This document shows positions 25,158 through 33,884 of a stretch of DNA of 64,000 nucleotides, in pieces. How positions within the stretch are numbered: position 1 is the first letter of the stretch; each line of letters begins with the position of its first letter. The position numbers and the translations under genes are program-made. Origin of the DNA: Actinomycetes bacterium. Its GTDB lineage: Bacteria > Actinomycetota > Actinomycetes > Mycobacteriales > Mycobacteriaceae. The notes below the pieces were generated by a model. That model had not been told where the DNA came from and searched no databases. It was given only the letters and a program-made list of their open reading frames with translations. The DNA lies in NCBI GenBank assembly GCA_023404955.1, contig JAEXZY010000038.1:1-64000 (forward strand). The letters are read 5' to 3'.

Positions 25158-25799
25158 ATGCCCAATTTCCTTGACCGCCTGACCATTCCGGAAGAGTCCG
25201 GGCTCGACCCGACGATGCTGGTGCCGTTGCTGCGGCTGCTCGCCGCCGGCGAGCCGGTCACCGTGGAGGCGCTCGCCGCGGCCGTCGGCCTCCCGGTTGA
25301 CGAGGTGACCCGGCGTCTGGCCGCGGTACCCGACACCGAATACGACGAGCAGGGCCGCATCGTCGGCCAGGGCCTGACCCTGCGCCCGACCCGCCACCGA
25401 TTCACCGTGGCCGGCCAAGAGCTCTACACCTGGTGCGCCCTGGACACCCTCATCTTTCCCACCATCCTGGACCGGCCCGCCAGCATCGAATCCGAATCAC
25501 CCGTCAGCGGGCACCCGATCAGGGTCTCGGTCGGCGAAAACGGTGTCACCAGCGTGCAGCCCGAGACCGCGGTGGTCTCGCTGGTCAACCCCGACGACCT
25601 CACCTCGATCCGGTCCTCATTCTGCAACCAGGTGCACTACTTCACCTGCGCGCAGGACGCCGCGCCGTGGCTCGCCGAGCACCCCGAAGGTCAGATCGTC
25701 AGCGTCGCTGAGGCCCACCAACTCGGCGCAGCCCTGACCACACAAATCCTTACCCAGCTCCATACCCCGCCAACTGCCCACCCCGGCTGCTGCAGCTGA
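25158..25799 (+). CDS. merB: Organomercurial lyase
   Basis: A 213-aa MerB that breaks carbon-mercury bonds. The catalytic triad is intact: C93 and D96 in YTWCALDTLIFP and C156 in SSFCNQVHYF. An N-terminal winged-helix region (PVTVEALAAAVGLPVDEVTRRLA) precedes it. It ends in GCCS, an extra Cys pair. ATG 25158, 26 bp after merA. With merA this makes the locus broad-spectrum. Confidence 0.94.
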   Translation: MPNFLDRLTIPEESGLDPTMLVPLLRLLAAGEPVTVEALAAAVGLPVDEVTRRLAAVPDTEYDEQGRIVGQGLTLRPTRHRFTVAGQELYTWCALDTLIFPTILDRPASIESESPVSGHPIRVSVGENGVTSVQPETAVVSLVNPDDLTSIRSSFCNQVHYFTCAQDAAPWLAEHPEGQIVSVAEAHQLGAALTTQILTQLHTPPTAHPGCCS

Positions 25800-25831
25800 C
25801 CAGCCGCACCCAACCTGATGAGGAGAAATCA

Positions 25832-26122
25832 ATGAATCAACGTCCACGAAGAAATCCCGTGCTGCTGGGTGCGGCAGCGGTGCTGGTGACGGCCCTGTGT
25901 TGCGCCGCGCCAGTCCTGATCGCCGGCGGCGCGCTCGCCGCCGTGTGTGGACTGCTCGAGAATCCATGGGTCATCGGGGCAGCCGTCGCGCTGCTGCTGG
26001 CGGCTGTGGTCGCCTTCGCCCGCCGCGGTCAACGCGGCGATCACTGCTGTCCCGCCGACAGCCATTCACCCGCGACGCACACGCTCGACGACCTGACGAA
26101 AGGAAGCATCGACAATGTCTGA
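25832..26122 (+). CDS. Small Cys-containing membrane protein, MerT-like
   Basis: A 96-aa protein with two membrane helices (AAAVLVTALCCAAPVLIAGGAL and WVIGAAVALLLAAVVAF) and a cytoplasmic tail with HCCPAD. A CC pair in the first helix is the hallmark of MerT mercuric transporters, and the second pair would hand the metal on. The usual third helix is missing. Good RBS (GAGGAG). Its stop region overlaps the next gene. Confidence 0.75.
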   Translation: MNQRPRRNPVLLGAAAVLVTALCCAAPVLIAGGALAAVCGLLENPWVIGAAVALLLAAVVAFARRGQRGDHCCPADSHSPATHTLDDLTKGSIDNV

Positions 26123-26669
26123 AACGCGTTCGTTTACACCCCACAGGTGGGCGGGCGTTACGGCTGTGATGCTGGCAGCGGGCGCGCTGACCGCGTGCGG
26201 CCAATCGGCCACAACCAGCAATCCGACCTCACCGCCACACGCCAACGCCACAACCCAGGCGACGGCGGCGACACTGACCACGGTGGACGGCAAAACCGTC
26301 GAACTGCCCGCTGCCGCCCCGACCGCGATCCTGTTCTTCTCCTACGGGTGCGGCGAATGCGTCGGCGGCGGTAAATCCCTGGCCGCTGCTCGGGCGGCCG
26401 TGGAGAAAGCCAGAGGCAGCGCCAAGTTCCTAGCCGTCGACATCGTCCCCACCGAGAAACCCGCCGATGTTCGCCACTTCCTGGACCAGATCGGCGGCAC
26501 CAGCCTGCCCGCGGTCGTCGATACTAACGGGGCCCTGACCAGCCGCTACCAGGTGACCGCGCCGACCACCGCCCTCGTCATCGACCCGTCCGGGCAGATC
26601 AGCTACCGCGGCCACGCCCCGTCCCAGGATCAGATCCTGGCCGCCCTCGGCAGCAGCGCCGCACGGTGA
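26115..26669 (+). CDS. Thioredoxin-like lipoprotein of the mer operon
   Basis: A 184-aa lipoprotein with a lipobox (GALTAC) after a signal helix, followed by a thioredoxin-like fold with ILFFSYGCGEC. The CxxC pair (CGEC) and the cis-Pro segment GGTSLPAVVD match extracytoplasmic thiol-disulfide or peroxiredoxin-like proteins. It overlaps the small membrane gene upstream and the CcdA-like gene downstream. It probably receives electrons from the CcdA-like protein, possibly to keep Hg-binding thiols reduced; that is inference. Confidence 0.82.
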   Translation: MSETRSFTPHRWAGVTAVMLAAGALTACGQSATTSNPTSPPHANATTQATAATLTTVDGKTVELPAAAPTAILFFSYGCGECVGGGKSLAAARAAVEKARGSAKFLAVDIVPTEKPADVRHFLDQIGGTSLPAVVDTNGALTSRYQVTAPTTALVIDPSGQISYRGHAPSQDQILAALGSSAAR

Positions 26670-27514
26670 ACCTGCTCGCGCTCGCGTTTACCGCTGGCAT
26701 GCTCGCCCCGGTCAACCCCTGCGGGTTCGCGCTGCTACCGGCGTGGATCACCGGCACCATCGCCACCGGCGGCACCGATGCGGTGCTCGTGCGGCTGGCC
26801 CGGGCACTGCGCACCGGGGCCGTCCTGACCATCGGGTTCACCGGCACCCTCACCCTCGCCGGTATCGCGATCAGTGCCGGTGCCCGGACCCTGGTGACGG
26901 CTGCTCCCTGGCTCGGGATCACGATCGGGCTCACCCTGGCCATCTTGGGCGGCTTCATGCTCACCGGCCGCACCATCGGTCTGCGTATGCCTGCCCGGAC
27001 GCGTCATCGGCCGGACTCCCCAACAGCCGGTGGTGTGCTCGCGGCCGGAATCGGCTACGCCCTGGCGTCACTGTCCTGCACCTTCGGGGTACTGCTCGCG
27101 GTGATCGCCCAGGCCCAGGCCACCAGCGGATGGGGCGGTCTGCTGGCAGTGTTCACCGCATACACAGCCGGTGCCGCCACCATCTTGATGCTGGTCAGCG
27201 TCGGCACCGCCATCGCCGGCACGGCCCTGACCCGGCATCTGGGTATCCTCGCCCGCCACGGGACCCGCGTCACCGCCGTTGTCCTCATCGCCACCGGCGC
27301 CTACCTCGCGTGGTACTGGCTGCCCGCGGCCACCGGGCACACCGCCAGCGGCGGCAACCTGCTCACCGGCTGGTCGGCCACCGCGACCGGATGGCTGCAG
27401 GACCACGCCCTCCCGGCCAGCGTCATTGCCGCCTTCGCTGTGGTGGTCAGCGCGGTGGCCGCGTGCTGGACCACCCACCGCCGGCCAATCACCGGCAAGC
27501 AGCGCCGCCGGTGA
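26666..27514 (+). CDS. CcdA/DsbD-family membrane thiol-disulfide transporter
   Basis: A 282-aa protein with six to seven membrane helices and the paired Cys of the CcdA family (PVNPCGFALLP near residue 18 and ALASLSCTFGVL near 137). It moves reducing equivalents from cytoplasmic thioredoxin to the outside. GTG 26666 overlaps the lipoprotein stop (GTGA), so the two are coupled. It may alternatively transport Hg, as suggested for some mer-linked CcdA relatives. Last gene of the mer operon. Confidence 0.82.
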   Translation: MNLLALAFTAGMLAPVNPCGFALLPAWITGTIATGGTDAVLVRLARALRTGAVLTIGFTGTLTLAGIAISAGARTLVTAAPWLGITIGLTLAILGGFMLTGRTIGLRMPARTRHRPDSPTAGGVLAAGIGYALASLSCTFGVLLAVIAQAQATSGWGGLLAVFTAYTAGAATILMLVSVGTAIAGTALTRHLGILARHGTRVTAVVLIATGAYLAWYWLPAATGHTASGGNLLTGWSATATGWLQDHALPASVIAAFAVVVSAVAACWTTHRRPITGKQRRR

Positions 27515-27612
27515 TGATTCACCGGCCGATACACCCAGCCAGATACCACTGTCCCTAACGATTAGAAAGCCGATAGATACAACCGTCGGACACAGTCAGA
27601 TGCACACCACAA

Positions 27613-27632
27613 GTGCCTTACTGATAAGGCAC
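27613..27632. terminator. Hairpin after the mer operon
   Basis: GTGCCTTA-CTGA-TAAGGCAC is a perfect 8-bp stem with a 4-nt loop, 98 bp after the CcdA-like gene and just before the convergent TniQ-like gene. It lacks a long T-run. Confidence 0.5.
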
Positions 27633-27650
27633 ATTCAAGACTGCCGACCC

Positions 27651-28466
27651 CTAAGCGCGACACGCCAGTTCTGCGCCGTCTGAGCGTGTCGTCAATACGG
27701 CAGTGGCGAATAGGCGTCGGTACTGCGCCCATTGCTCGACGGGGGTGGCGTCGGCATGGTGGGCGCCGGTGCGTTCGTTGATGCGGTCGAGCAGTAGCGT
27801 CGGCCAGGCGGGTTCCGTTGGCGTCCTGGGCTGTTCAACCCGAGGGCGAGCTGTGAGCAATGTTGCGGCTACGGCGATCACATCGGGGTAGGCCACCACG
27901 TGCGCTTCTAGGCCATTCTGCAGAATCCCCGCCGCCACGTGACGCTCTGCGTGAGCCCAGAAGACCAGGATGTGGCGGGCGTCGCCCAAGGCGTCATGAA
28001 GGTCGACCTCTGAATACTGACGGGCCAAGCGCCGATGCGTGCGCCCGGCACTGAGCACCGTGGGCCGGTCACGAAGATCCACCTGGTCGTCAAGAACGCG
28101 CGTTGGTGAACCGATCCAGCGTCGGTGACGGTGGCATACGGAGACATGTGCAGGCAGGTAGCAGTAGACGGGTTCGTGTATTCCCTTGCGTGCCATACAT
28201 CTTTGACACAAAGGGCGGCGGAGATATTGCTTGAGCGCGGTGGGGTCGCCAGCAAGCCCGCAGAGACGGGACCGGATTACCTGCTCAGGTTGGCCGCTGA
28301 CGACGGCCAACCAGTCCGGTCGCGGCCGGGCTGCGCATGATTCGGCGACATGGCCGCGCAGTGTGGAGACGCCGATATGGTTGGCGCGGGCCAGCCTGTC
28401 GATGTAGGACGATACGGCTTCCCAACGGAACGGTGCGATCGTTCGCGGGAGCCGCTGGTGTGGCAC
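27651..28466 (-). CDS. TniQ-like transposition-associated protein
   Basis: A 271-aa protein with a TniQ/TnsD-type N-terminal domain: LPRTIAPFRWEAVSSYIDRLARANHIG, then a zinc-binding region LCQRCMARKGIHEPVYCYLP with VSVCHRHRRWI. TniQ serves target choice in Tn5053/Tn402- and Tn7-like transposons, many of which carry mer genes. No TniA or TniB is visible here. The first codons overlap the start of the truncated desaturase homology on the other strand. Confidence 0.72.
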   Translation of the reverse strand: MPHQRLPRTIAPFRWEAVSSYIDRLARANHIGVSTLRGHVAESCAARPRPDWLAVVSGQPEQVIRSRLCGLAGDPTALKQYLRRPLCQRCMARKGIHEPVYCYLPAHVSVCHRHRRWIGSPTRVLDDQVDLRDRPTVLSAGRTHRRLARQYSEVDLHDALGDARHILVFWAHAERHVAAGILQNGLEAHVVAYPDVIAVAATLLTARPRVEQPRTPTEPAWPTLLLDRINERTGAHHADATPVEQWAQYRRLFATAVLTTRSDGAELACRA

Positions 28467-28876
28467 CGCTCATCCTGATCGGTCTGCCCGTCAACGTCGC
28501 CTCCCTGCTCGCAATCGCGGTGGCGATCCAGCTGCTGCTGCAGCACTCCAACGCCGACTACCGCGTGGGCCCCGCCAAGCACGTCTTGGCTCTCAACGAA
28601 GGCCACCGCTTCCATCACCTCAAGTGGGCCGGCATCGGCGACGTCAACTTCGGGCTGTTCACCCTGGTCTGGGACCACCTCATGCGCACCTACTCCTATA
28701 ACCCCACCCGCCGATTCGACTCCACCCAGCTCGGCATGGCCGCACACCCCGACTACCCCACCGCGTACGGGCGGCAGCTGATACACCCCTTCACCCCCGC
28801 CGGAGGGTGCAGCCTCAAGTCCACCACCGCGACGAAGGACCCCACCGCGACGAGACCGACACCGGAGCAGGGCTGA
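28439..28876 (+). pseudogene. Fatty-acid hydroxylase / sterol-desaturase family, 5'-truncated
   Basis: The last 145 codons of a membrane di-iron hydroxylase: a membrane helix (LILIGLPVNVASLLAIAV), then HSNADY, NEGHRFHHL and the conserved GDVNFGLFTLVWDH. These are the C-terminal His boxes; the N-terminal ones are missing. Homology begins near 28442, exactly where the TniQ-like gene starts on the other strand, so this is a rearrangement junction. Confidence 0.75.
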
Positions 28877-29242
28877 GAGGGACCAGCGTCTAGCGCTCCC
28901 GGACCGTGATTGCCTCAAGCGTTCCCGATCAGCCCAGAACGCGTACTAGACCCATAGCCTTCTACGTGGCCTATTGCGCGCCACGGTCCGACGATCGACG
29001 AACAAAGGATCGGCAGCCCGTTCGGCGCCTGCCAGAGCTAGCCGGATGCCATGTCGGGCAGACCAGTGCGCAAGTCTGCGTCTTTACTGAATCTTCATCG
29101 AAGGACTAAGAAAGCCAAATGACGCATCAGCACACTTGAACCATATCCGTGAACGGTGCACCGCCGCCCGCGAACGGCTGTCGCGGCGCACGCAGTGCCC
29201 GCTCATCAGCGATGTCAACATTCGGATACGGAGACCACACTG
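28877..29242. other. Intergenic region before the L,D-transpeptidase
   Basis: 366 bp with no supported gene. The frame of the transpeptidase extends back to 29156, but that N-terminus is Arg/His-rich and precedes the lipoprotein signal. No CTACGTA element is seen. Confidence 0.4.
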
Positions 29243-30466
29243 ATGCCGCAGGCGACTTGCCTCCCACCGTTTCGCAGGACGGCGCAGTGGCTGCGGACGG
29301 CCGTCCTGGCGATGGCGGTGCTGCTGATCGCGGCCGCGTGCAGCTCGTCGCCGGCCGCCGCGCCCCAGCCCGAGGTCATCACTGATAAAGGCACCCCGTT
29401 CGCCGACCTGCTAGTGCCCAAATTGCAGGCGTCGGTGACCGACGGAGCGATCGGTGTCGCGGTGGACTCCCCTGTTACCGTGTCCGCCGGTGACGGCGTT
29501 CTCGGCCAAGTCTCGTTGACCAACGAAGCCGGCGATCTCGTCGACGGACAGCTCAGCCCCGATGGCGTGTCCTGGTCGTCTGCCGAGCCGCTGGGCTACA
29601 ACAAGCAGTACACCCTTCATGCCCAGGCCCTTGGACTGGGCGGCGCGACCACTACGACAGCGACCTTCGAAACCCACTCGCCCGACAACTTAACGATGCC
29701 CTACGTCCTGCCCAACGACGGCGAGACGGTTGGCGTGGGCCAACCCATCGCGATCCGCTTCGATGAAAACATCACCGACCGGATTGCGGCGCAGCAAGCG
29801 ATCAACGTGACCACCACCCCCCCGGTCGAGGGAGCCTTCTACTGGCTCAATAATCGCGAAGTACGTTGGCGCCCAGCCGAATACTGGAAACCGGGAACAA
29901 CAGTAGAGGTGGCGGTCAACGCCTACGGCGTCAACTTCGGTGACGGGCTGTTCGGTCAGGATGACGTCACTACCCGGTTCACCATCGGTGACGAGGTCAT
30001 CGCCACCGCCGATGACGCCACCAAAACGATGACTGTGCGGCGCAATGGTCAGATCGTCAAGACCATGCCCATCTCCATGGGTAAAGCCAAGACCCCGACC
30101 GATAACGGCGCCTACATCATCGGAGATCGTTACTCGTTTCTGGTGATGGATTCGTCCACCTACGGAGTCCCGGTCAACTCTCCTGACGGATACCGCACCG
30201 AGGTGGAGTGGGCGACCCAGATGTCCTACAGCGGGATCTACGTGCACTCTGCACCGTGGTCGGTGGGCAGCCAAGGCATCGCCAATGTCAGCCACGGATG
30301 CCTCAACGTCAATCCGGCCAACGCCCGTTGGTTCTACGACAACACCCGACGCGGCGACATCGTTGAGGTCATCAACACCACCGGCCCCACGCTGTCGGGG
30401 ACAGACGGTTTAGGTGACTGGAACATCCCTTGGGATCAGTGGAAAGCCGGCAACGCCAACCTCTGA
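29243..30466 (+). CDS. L,D-transpeptidase lipoprotein, LdtB/LdtMt2-like
   Basis: A 407-aa enzyme that makes 3-3 cross-links in peptidoglycan. A signal peptide ends in the lipobox IAAAC. Two Ig-like domains follow (to about residue 245), then a YkuD catalytic domain with the active-site motif SHGCLNV near residue 362 and HSAPW on the opposite loop. A C-terminal extension DGLGDWNIPWDQW matches the LdtMt2 tail. ATG 29243 with GGAGA upstream. These enzymes resist most penicillins but not carbapenems. Confidence 0.92.
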   Translation: MPQATCLPPFRRTAQWLRTAVLAMAVLLIAAACSSSPAAAPQPEVITDKGTPFADLLVPKLQASVTDGAIGVAVDSPVTVSAGDGVLGQVSLTNEAGDLVDGQLSPDGVSWSSAEPLGYNKQYTLHAQALGLGGATTTTATFETHSPDNLTMPYVLPNDGETVGVGQPIAIRFDENITDRIAAQQAINVTTTPPVEGAFYWLNNREVRWRPAEYWKPGTTVEVAVNAYGVNFGDGLFGQDDVTTRFTIGDEVIATADDATKTMTVRRNGQIVKTMPISMGKAKTPTDNGAYIIGDRYSFLVMDSSTYGVPVNSPDGYRTEVEWATQMSYSGIYVHSAPWSVGSQGIANVSHGCLNVNPANARWFYDNTRRGDIVEVINTTGPTLSGTDGLGDWNIPWDQWKAGNANL

Positions 30467-30952
30467 AACACAGAGCAGAAGCGGAGACTCACAACCGCCG
30501 CCTCCCAGTCACCTCGTGGCACCAGTTACGCGTGTCAGCAGGACGTCTCGCATCCACCGAACCGGGTTGCGAACTGCCGAGCGTCACCCGAGCATCGCGC
30601 GCCGTGGGGCCCACGCAGCACAGGTAGCGCAGCCCTTTCCGCTACGACACCTTTGGTTTGCCGTCCTCAGGTAACGGCGTTTTCACATGTCCGGACCACC
30701 GACTATTTCGTAGTCCCGGCATCGACGACCGACACTGTCAAACACCCATTCGCAAAAGCCATTAGCAATTCCAGCCGCCGAAATTCCAGCACTGTAATTA
30801 TGTTGCGGGTGTTACTGATGAGGCATATGTGAGTTAGGCTGATCTACGTATTCGCTACGTACATCGTTGCTGCACAGTACGGAACGCTCTGCTTCGCCTT
30901 CTTTGGCGAAACCAATCACCGGCGCTCCGACAGCCGAAAGAAAGAACGCCAT
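30467..30952. other. Intergenic region with BlaI-like box
   Basis: 486 bp between the L,D-transpeptidase and the RipB-like gene, with no coding signal. The AT-richer part from about 30770 carries the CTACGTA element at 30843-30862. Confidence 0.5.
30843..30862. promoter_or_regulatory. BlaI-like box before RipB-like gene
   Basis: TCTACGTA-TTC-GCTACGTAC, two copies of the CTACGTA half-site 11 bp apart, about 95 bp before the RipB-like start. Confidence 0.6.
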
Positions 30953-31699
30953 ATGGAACCGATGGCCCGATGCGCCCGCCCGGAGGAAGGCCGCGTATCT
31001 GCGTCCGGCTTTCGCCTGACTGGGGTGATCGTTGCCGTCGTCGCGACGGTACTTTTGGCGTGCACCCCAGCAGCCTCCGCCGAGCCGACAGGCGGTCCGT
31101 GGGATCCACTCCTGCCCAAGATCCCCAGTGCGGGAGCGCCCGGCGATCCGGTTGCCATCGCCAACGCGTCCTTGCAGGCGACGGCCGTTGCCACCCAGAC
31201 TGCGATGGATTTGGGGCGTAGCTTCCTGGGCAGTCTCGGACTCGTCAGTCCCGCGGCAAGCCCCCAAACGAGCGTCCGCGGCAACCGTCTCTACGGTGCC
31301 CAGGCGATCGAATACGTTATCCGCAGGGCAGGAACGCAGATCGGCGTTCCCTACTCCTGGGGAGGGGGCAGCCTCACCGGCCCTAGTCGCGGTGTCGACC
31401 AAGGCGCAGGCACCGTCGGTTTCGACTGCTCAGGACTGACACGATTCGCCTTCGCCGGCGTCGGAGTACTGTTGCCGCGATGGTCCGGCGACCAGTACAA
31501 CGCTGGCCGCAAGGTACCTCCCGCGCAAGCTAAACGCGGTGACCTCCTGTTCTGGGGGCCCGGCGGAAGCCAACACGAAGCGATCTACCTCGGCGGCGGA
31601 AAAATGATCGAGGCGCAACAAACCGGCGTTCCCATCAAGATTTCACCGGTGCGTACCGCCGGGATGACACCCTACGTCATACGGATTATCGAGACCTGA
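30953..31699 (+). CDS. NlpC/P60 peptidoglycan endopeptidase, RipB-like
   Basis: A 248-aa secreted D,L-endopeptidase. A signal peptide (VIVAVVATVLLACTPAASA) is followed directly by an NlpC/P60 domain with catalytic Cys in GFDCSGLTRF and His/Glu in QHEAIYLGGGKMIEA. It lacks the coiled coil of RipA and closely resembles the last 215 residues of the RipA-like protein at 37475, including GDPVAI and VPYSWGGG. It cuts the stem peptide during growth or division. A CTACGTA box precedes it. Confidence 0.88.
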   Translation: MEPMARCARPEEGRVSASGFRLTGVIVAVVATVLLACTPAASAEPTGGPWDPLLPKIPSAGAPGDPVAIANASLQATAVATQTAMDLGRSFLGSLGLVSPAASPQTSVRGNRLYGAQAIEYVIRRAGTQIGVPYSWGGGSLTGPSRGVDQGAGTVGFDCSGLTRFAFAGVGVLLPRWSGDQYNAGRKVPPAQAKRGDLLFWGPGGSQHEAIYLGGGKMIEAQQTGVPIKISPVRTAGMTPYVIRIIET

Positions 31700-31761
31700 C
31701 CCCGAACGCTTCCGCCAACAGCTTCCTCCCGCCAAAAGCCTTGTCCGCACCGGGTAACGGT

Positions 31762-32508
31762 TCAGCCGGCCAGACAGTAGCCGATGCCGCGGACCGTCCG
31801 GACATAGCGCGGACAAGACGGGGCGTCACCGAGCTTGCGACGTAGATTGCCGATGTGCACGCCCAGTGCCGACCGCCCGCCGGGCTGCGTCGCCCCCCAA
31901 AGGACTTCCTGAAGTCGTCGGCACGTCACGGGCTCCCCTGGATCATCGGACAAAACCCGAAGGATCGCGAACTCCGTTCGAGTCAGCGATATGACGTTGC
32001 CGCGCTGATAGACCCGCCGGACCCCCACGTCGATCACCAGATCGTCGACGTGGCGTCGCTGGGCGCCGCCGTCCTCGCTGCGTTGGTGAGAATGCCTGAG
32101 TGTCTGCCGTATTCGCGTGTTGAGTATGTCGCGGGAGCCGATGGGAACCACTCCGACGCGCGATATCAGTGGCGCCATCTCTGTGTCGGCGAGCGCGACG
32201 ACGCCGCAATGGGCGGCCTGGCGAACACGGTCAAGGACGACGGCGCCGTGCGCGGATGATCCCAGGCACACCACCACCACGTCGGGGTCATCGTCGCGCA
32301 CCGCGGTGAGCGCTGCAGCATCTGAGCGTGCGACGTCGACGGCGAACTCTTCGGCGCGCAGGGTGCCGGCCAACATGTCGGCGTAGATGCGCCGAGGTTC
32401 AACCAGCAGAACGCGAATGCGCCCAGCAGCTATCGCCGGAGAGGCAACGCTGCCCGAAGCGGGGTGCGGCTCGATGGTCGTGGCAGTCTCCTTGCCAGCG
32501 TGGGCCAT
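31762..32508 (-). CDS. OmpR-type response regulator with degenerate receiver
   Basis: A 248-aa protein with an N-terminal receiver-like domain (about 31-140) and a C-terminal winged helix (LTRTEFAILRVLSDDPGEPV, then HIGNLRRKLG and YVRTVRGIGYCL). The acidic pocket is lost: VLLVEPRR replaces VDDD, VVVCLGSS has Cys where the phosphoacceptor Asp belongs, and the Lys is missing (GSRD). It is unlikely to be phosphorylated and probably acts as an orphan regulator. No kinase is adjacent. A 41-bp palindrome lies 39 bp upstream. Confidence 0.85.
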   Translation of the reverse strand: MAHAGKETATTIEPHPASGSVASPAIAAGRIRVLLVEPRRIYADMLAGTLRAEEFAVDVARSDAAALTAVRDDDPDVVVVCLGSSAHGAVVLDRVRQAAHCGVVALADTEMAPLISRVGVVPIGSRDILNTRIRQTLRHSHQRSEDGGAQRRHVDDLVIDVGVRRVYQRGNVISLTRTEFAILRVLSDDPGEPVTCRRLQEVLWGATQPGGRSALGVHIGNLRRKLGDAPSCPRYVRTVRGIGYCLAG

Positions 32509-32546
32509 TCACGGCGTGAAGGTGTCCGCGCGGATGCTGGAACCAG

Positions 32547-32587
32547 CATATCGCCATCTACGTAGCTACTACGTAGATGGCGATATG
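32547..32587. promoter_or_regulatory. Perfect 19-bp inverted repeat (double CTACGTAG operator)
   Basis: A perfect 19-bp inverted repeat with a 3-bp spacer (CTA). Each arm ends in CATCTACGTAG, so the centre holds two CTACGTAG palindromes. It lies 39 bp upstream of the degenerate response regulator and 31 bp after the MFS gene. With no T-run, operator use is more likely than termination. Confidence 0.8.
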
Positions 32588-32618
32588 GGGTGTCGGGCAT
32601 GTTCGCGTCTTCGGGTGT

Positions 32619-33884
32619 TCAGCGGGGGGTTTGCGCGCCAGAGGATGTCAGCTGTTCGGGTTGAAGTCGGCCCCGTCGGTCCAGCCGGAACAAGGCCGCT
32701 GCGGAGGCCAGCCCGATTGCCGACAGCAGAACCCACAGCAGCCAGGGTTGCCCGAGATCTCGGGCGGCCTGCATCAGCGAGCCGGTGGCCAGATTGCCAA
32801 CAAGAATGCCGACTCCGACGATGGTGTTGTAGAAGCCGTAGTGCGTTCCGATGAGACGGTTGTTGGCCAATGAGACGACGGTGTCCATCTCGAACGGGAA
32901 GACGGCCGCCGACCCGACCGCCAGCACCGCCGTGGCGACGAGTAGCGCGGTCGCGGCGGCGACTCTGCCTGCCCTGGTGTCATCGGGCAGCACGATCAGC
33001 GGCAAAAACGACGCCGCGAGGATCAGCATGCCGATCACCAGGGAGCGGCCGGCGCCCCAGCGGTGGGCGAACCATCGTGTGATCCGCATCTGGCCGAGGA
33101 CAGCAACCAGACCCGAGACCACGAAGATCATGGCGGTGACAACGGAATCGTTGCGCGGAAACAGGTCTCGCGCCTGAAGCGGCAATGCCAGATAGACCTG
33201 GAATGACAAAACATACGACCCGATCATGGCCGCCGCGAAGAGCAGAAAGGAGCGGTTGGCCGCTACTGTTCGCCAGTCCTGCAGCACCGATGTCTTCTCA
33301 TCAGGTGTCCCCGCGGCGCGGTGGGGCAATGCTAAGAGTTGGGCCACGGTCAGCGCTGCGAACACGACCGCTGCGGCGGCAGCTGTCATTCGGAAATCGA
33401 CGAACATCAAGGCCAGCCCGACAAGGGGTCCGGCCAGAATGCCCGCCTGATAGAACACGTTGAACACCGCGAAGGCTTCCACGCGCCGTGGGCCCGCGTC
33501 GGCCGCCAGATAGGCGCGCACCGCAGGATTGAACAGGGCGCCGGCGAAGCCGGTTGCTGCCGAGGCGATCAGAACCGCCGGCAGCGATTCAGCGAAGACG
33601 AGCAGGCCGAATCCTGCTGTCCGGAGGACACATCCGCAGACGATGAGCGGTTTGTAGCCCAGCCGGTCTGCCAGAGTGCCGCCGATGAGAAACATGCCTT
33701 GCTGGGAGAAGTTACGAACACCCAGCACCAGGCCGATGGCCCACGCGGCCAGCCCCAACGGGCCGGCGAGGTAGCCGGCCAGGTAAGGCATGAGCATGTA
33801 AAAGCCCAGGTTGATGCCGAATTGGTTGATCATCAGCATCCGGCTGGGCCAACCAAAGCTGCGGAAGGCTGACAGCAGGGTCAT
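32619..33884 (-). CDS. MFS transporter (partner of CysK2-like enzyme)
   Basis: A 421-aa major facilitator with about 12 helices, starting at MTLLSAFRSFG. It carries the MFS loop motif GGTLADRLGYKP after helix 2. It overlaps the CysK2-like gene by ATGA, the same order as Rv0848-Rv0849 in M. tuberculosis. It probably exports a product of the pathway; the substrate is unknown. Confidence 0.85.
   Translation of the reverse strand: MTLLSAFRSFGWPSRMLMINQFGINLGFYMLMPYLAGYLAGPLGLAAWAIGLVLGVRNFSQQGMFLIGGTLADRLGYKPLIVCGCVLRTAGFGLLVFAESLPAVLIASAATGFAGALFNPAVRAYLAADAGPRRVEAFAVFNVFYQAGILAGPLVGLALMFVDFRMTAAAAAVVFAALTVAQLLALPHRAAGTPDEKTSVLQDWRTVAANRSFLLFAAAMIGSYVLSFQVYLALPLQARDLFPRNDSVVTAMIFVVSGLVAVLGQMRITRWFAHRWGAGRSLVIGMLILAASFLPLIVLPDDTRAGRVAAATALLVATAVLAVGSAAVFPFEMDTVVSLANNRLIGTHYGFYNTIVGVGILVGNLATGSLMQAARDLGQPWLLWVLLSAIGLASAAALFRLDRRGRLQPEQLTSSGAQTPR

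Noticed and set aside
23724..25799. A 691-codon open frame running through merA into merB
   Set aside because: It is Arg/His/Gly-rich nonsense over merA, and only its last 214 codons (from ATG 25158) are MerB. The real merA lies in another frame.
28439..28876. Functional fatty-acid hydroxylase
   Set aside because: The first half with essential His boxes is missing and homology starts at the TniQ-like gene border.
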